DNA of 64,000 nt. Origin: Streptomyces sp. MUM 178J. Lineage in GTDB: Bacteria; Actinomycetota; Actinomycetes; Streptomycetales; Streptomycetaceae. How positions within the stretch are numbered: position 1 is the first letter of the stretch; each line of letters starts with the position of its first letter. Made by a program: the position numbers and the translations under genes. Below, one piece after another: positions 63,091 through 64,000 of this stretch. The DNA lies in assembly GCF_022414575.1 (NCBI RefSeq), contig NZ_JADWYQ010000035.1, positions 13,884 to 77,883 on the forward strand. The letters are read 5' to 3'. Below the pieces are notes generated by a model. That model did not search any database. It saw only the letters and a list, made by a program, of their open reading frames with translations, and was not told the DNA's origin.

Positions 63091-64000
63091 GCTCTGTCCC
63101 TTCGTCGGTGGTGCGGGCCTCGCCGGTGCGGCCGCGGTCAAGGCCGCGCTGGAAGGACCCGAAGATCGAACGCATCTGCTCGGGTGTGACCTCTCGCTCC
63201 CCGCCCTCGCGCCGGGCGGGCGGCGCAGCGCGCAACGGCTCAGCGAGCGACGCCTGCCGCACCCGCCGCGGCAGTGCGGCGGACGGCCGCGTGGCGTCCG
63301 GATCCTCGGCGGCACGCGCCTGCTCGAAGAGCCCGCCGCCGTCAGCCGCGGCGCGGCTTGCCGTACCCGGGCCCCGGGATGCCCCGCGCGCGCCGTCGTG
63401 CGCCGCCGCATCCCCGGGGCGGGGGTCTCGTCGCGTCCACTGCCGCAACGCGGCCGGGGACTCCGCGGGCACGGCTCCGGACAGTCCGTCACCGCGTGCT
63501 GCCGCATCCCCGGGGCGGGGCTCCCGCGGCGGCGGCGCGGCCGTCGGCTCCGTCGGCCCGGACTCACCGCGCACGGGTGCGGGCGGAGTGCCGGTGCCCC
63601 GCCGGGCGGACCCGGAACCGTCGGCGGCCGGCGGCGCACCCTCGTGCGGGGCGGATGCGGATTCCACACACTCCGCCGGGCCGTGTGCCGGCTCGACGGA
63701 GCCGTCGCCGACCACATCGGCACCGGCAACCGCCGCCGGGCGAGCCCCCGCCCGTACGCGCAGCGGAAGCTCTCCGTCACCGGGTCGGGCGGACCCGTCG
63801 CCGCGGCCGGCCGCCGGTGCCTCTGCCCGGCGGCCATGCGCGGGAGCCGCGGGCCCTGCGTCGCTTTCTGCGTTGTCGCCCCGCGCCGCGGGTCGAGTGC
63901 GGGCTCGTCGGGGCAGCCGGCCCGGTGACTCCCCTGCGTCCGGATCGGCCGGGCCGTGCGGCTCCCCGGACAGCGTGCCGCCGTCCGGTGCGGCCTCGGC
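63080..64000 (-). CDS. cvnA: CvnA-type sensor kinase, C-terminal part (runs off window)
   Basis: An open frame of ~306 codons runs through the right edge of the window and has no start in it. All of it is Pro/Ala/Arg/Gly-rich and disordered, as in CvnA C-termini. Near the end it holds LPRRVRQASLAEPL and then PEQMRSIFGSFQRGLDRGR, the same order of motifs as in the first CvnA (LPRRVRQASLARGL, then PEEVRDRMSAMQRGWQRGR). Sensor and HATPase domains should lie to the right of the window. Confidence 0.85.
   Translation of the reverse strand, partial: AEAAPDGGTLSGEPHGPADPDAGESPGRLPRRARTRPAARGDNAESDAGPAAPAHGRRAEAPAAGRGDGSARPGDGELPLRVRAGARPAAVAGADVVGDGSVEPAHGPAECVESASAPHEGAPPAADGSGSARRGTGTPPAPVRGESGPTEPTAAPPPREPRPGDAAARGDGLSGAVPAESPAALRQWTRRDPRPGDAAAHDGARGASRGPGTASRAAADGGGLFEQARAAEDPDATRPSAALPRRVRQASLAEPLRAAPPARREGGEREVTPEQMRSIFGSFQRGLDRGRTGEARTTDEGTEHDG

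Overview
The window is chromosomal DNA of a Streptomyces species or a very close relative. GC content is very high, start codons are often GTG, many neighbouring genes overlap by ATGA or GTGA, and the gene content is typically streptomycete: two cvn conservons, RbpA, a sigma-R type promoter, a DasR-type operator and an FMN-riboswitch rib operon running into hisE-hisG. From memory, the order rbpA-fxsA-ppm1-amidohydrolase-Lrp ... hisG-hisE-ribH-ribAB-ribM-ribE matches the S. coelicolor core chromosome. I see no insertion sequence, integrase, tRNA, rRNA or CRISPR array.

Layout. 1-4.2 kb: a complete conservon cvnABCD on the minus strand (sensor-kinase-like CvnA, Roadblock CvnB, DUF742 CvnC, GTPase CvnD). 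4.6-5.1 kb: a small membrane protein. 5.3-13.3 kb: a three-gene minus-strand operon of a kleisin-like protein, a MukE/MksE-like protein and a 1804-aa SMC/MukB-like ATPase, the least characterised system here. 13.7-21.8 kb: 5-oxoproline use, with a GntR regulator divergent from an MFS transporter and pxpABC, converging on a fused HyuA-HyuB type 5-oxoprolinase. 21.8-25.6 kb: an SGNH hydrolase and two family-4 glycosyltransferases, translationally coupled. 25.8-30 kb: HEAT and ankyrin proteins, then a small membrane peptide with an FtsK-like protein whose P-loop lysine is missing. 30-34.6 kb: a MocR regulator divergent from YczE, GDPD and a UMF1-type MFS. 34.8-39.4 kb: rbpA, fxsA, ppm1, an amidohydrolase and an Lrp regulator. 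39.6-47.6 kb: small conserved proteins, acyl-CoA dehydrogenase, TetR, a Tat-exported C39-like peptidase, a P-loop kinase, a CbxX/EccA-type AAA+ ATPase and a PH-domain protein.

47.7-53.5 kb: ribD-ribE-ribM-ribAB-ribH-hisE-hisG transcribed leftward from a well-conserved FMN riboswitch. 53.6-56.3 kb is a stretch of gene decay. It holds a frameshifted secreted chitin-binding gene that still has a promoter with a DasR-like operator in its spacer, a short-chain dehydrogenase gene with a large internal deletion, and the C-terminal stub of a ROK gene. They sit between intact MBL-fold, CGNR and MFS genes. 57.7-62 kb: DUF5995, then a nitrilase plus flavin monoamine oxidase pair resembling DavA/DavB, an Lrp regulator and a stub of an amino-acid permease. 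62.3-64 kb: a second conservon (cvnC, cvnB and the 3' end of cvnA) in which the GTPase gene cvnD is absent downstream.

How the parts work together. Riboflavin supply is controlled at RNA level and shares its transcript direction with the histidine genes. The pxp/oxoprolinase block and the amino-acid monooxygenase/amidase block look like regulated amino-acid salvage modules. The two conservons are membrane-associated signalling assemblies. All functional statements rest on reading the translated sequences; no database search was run.
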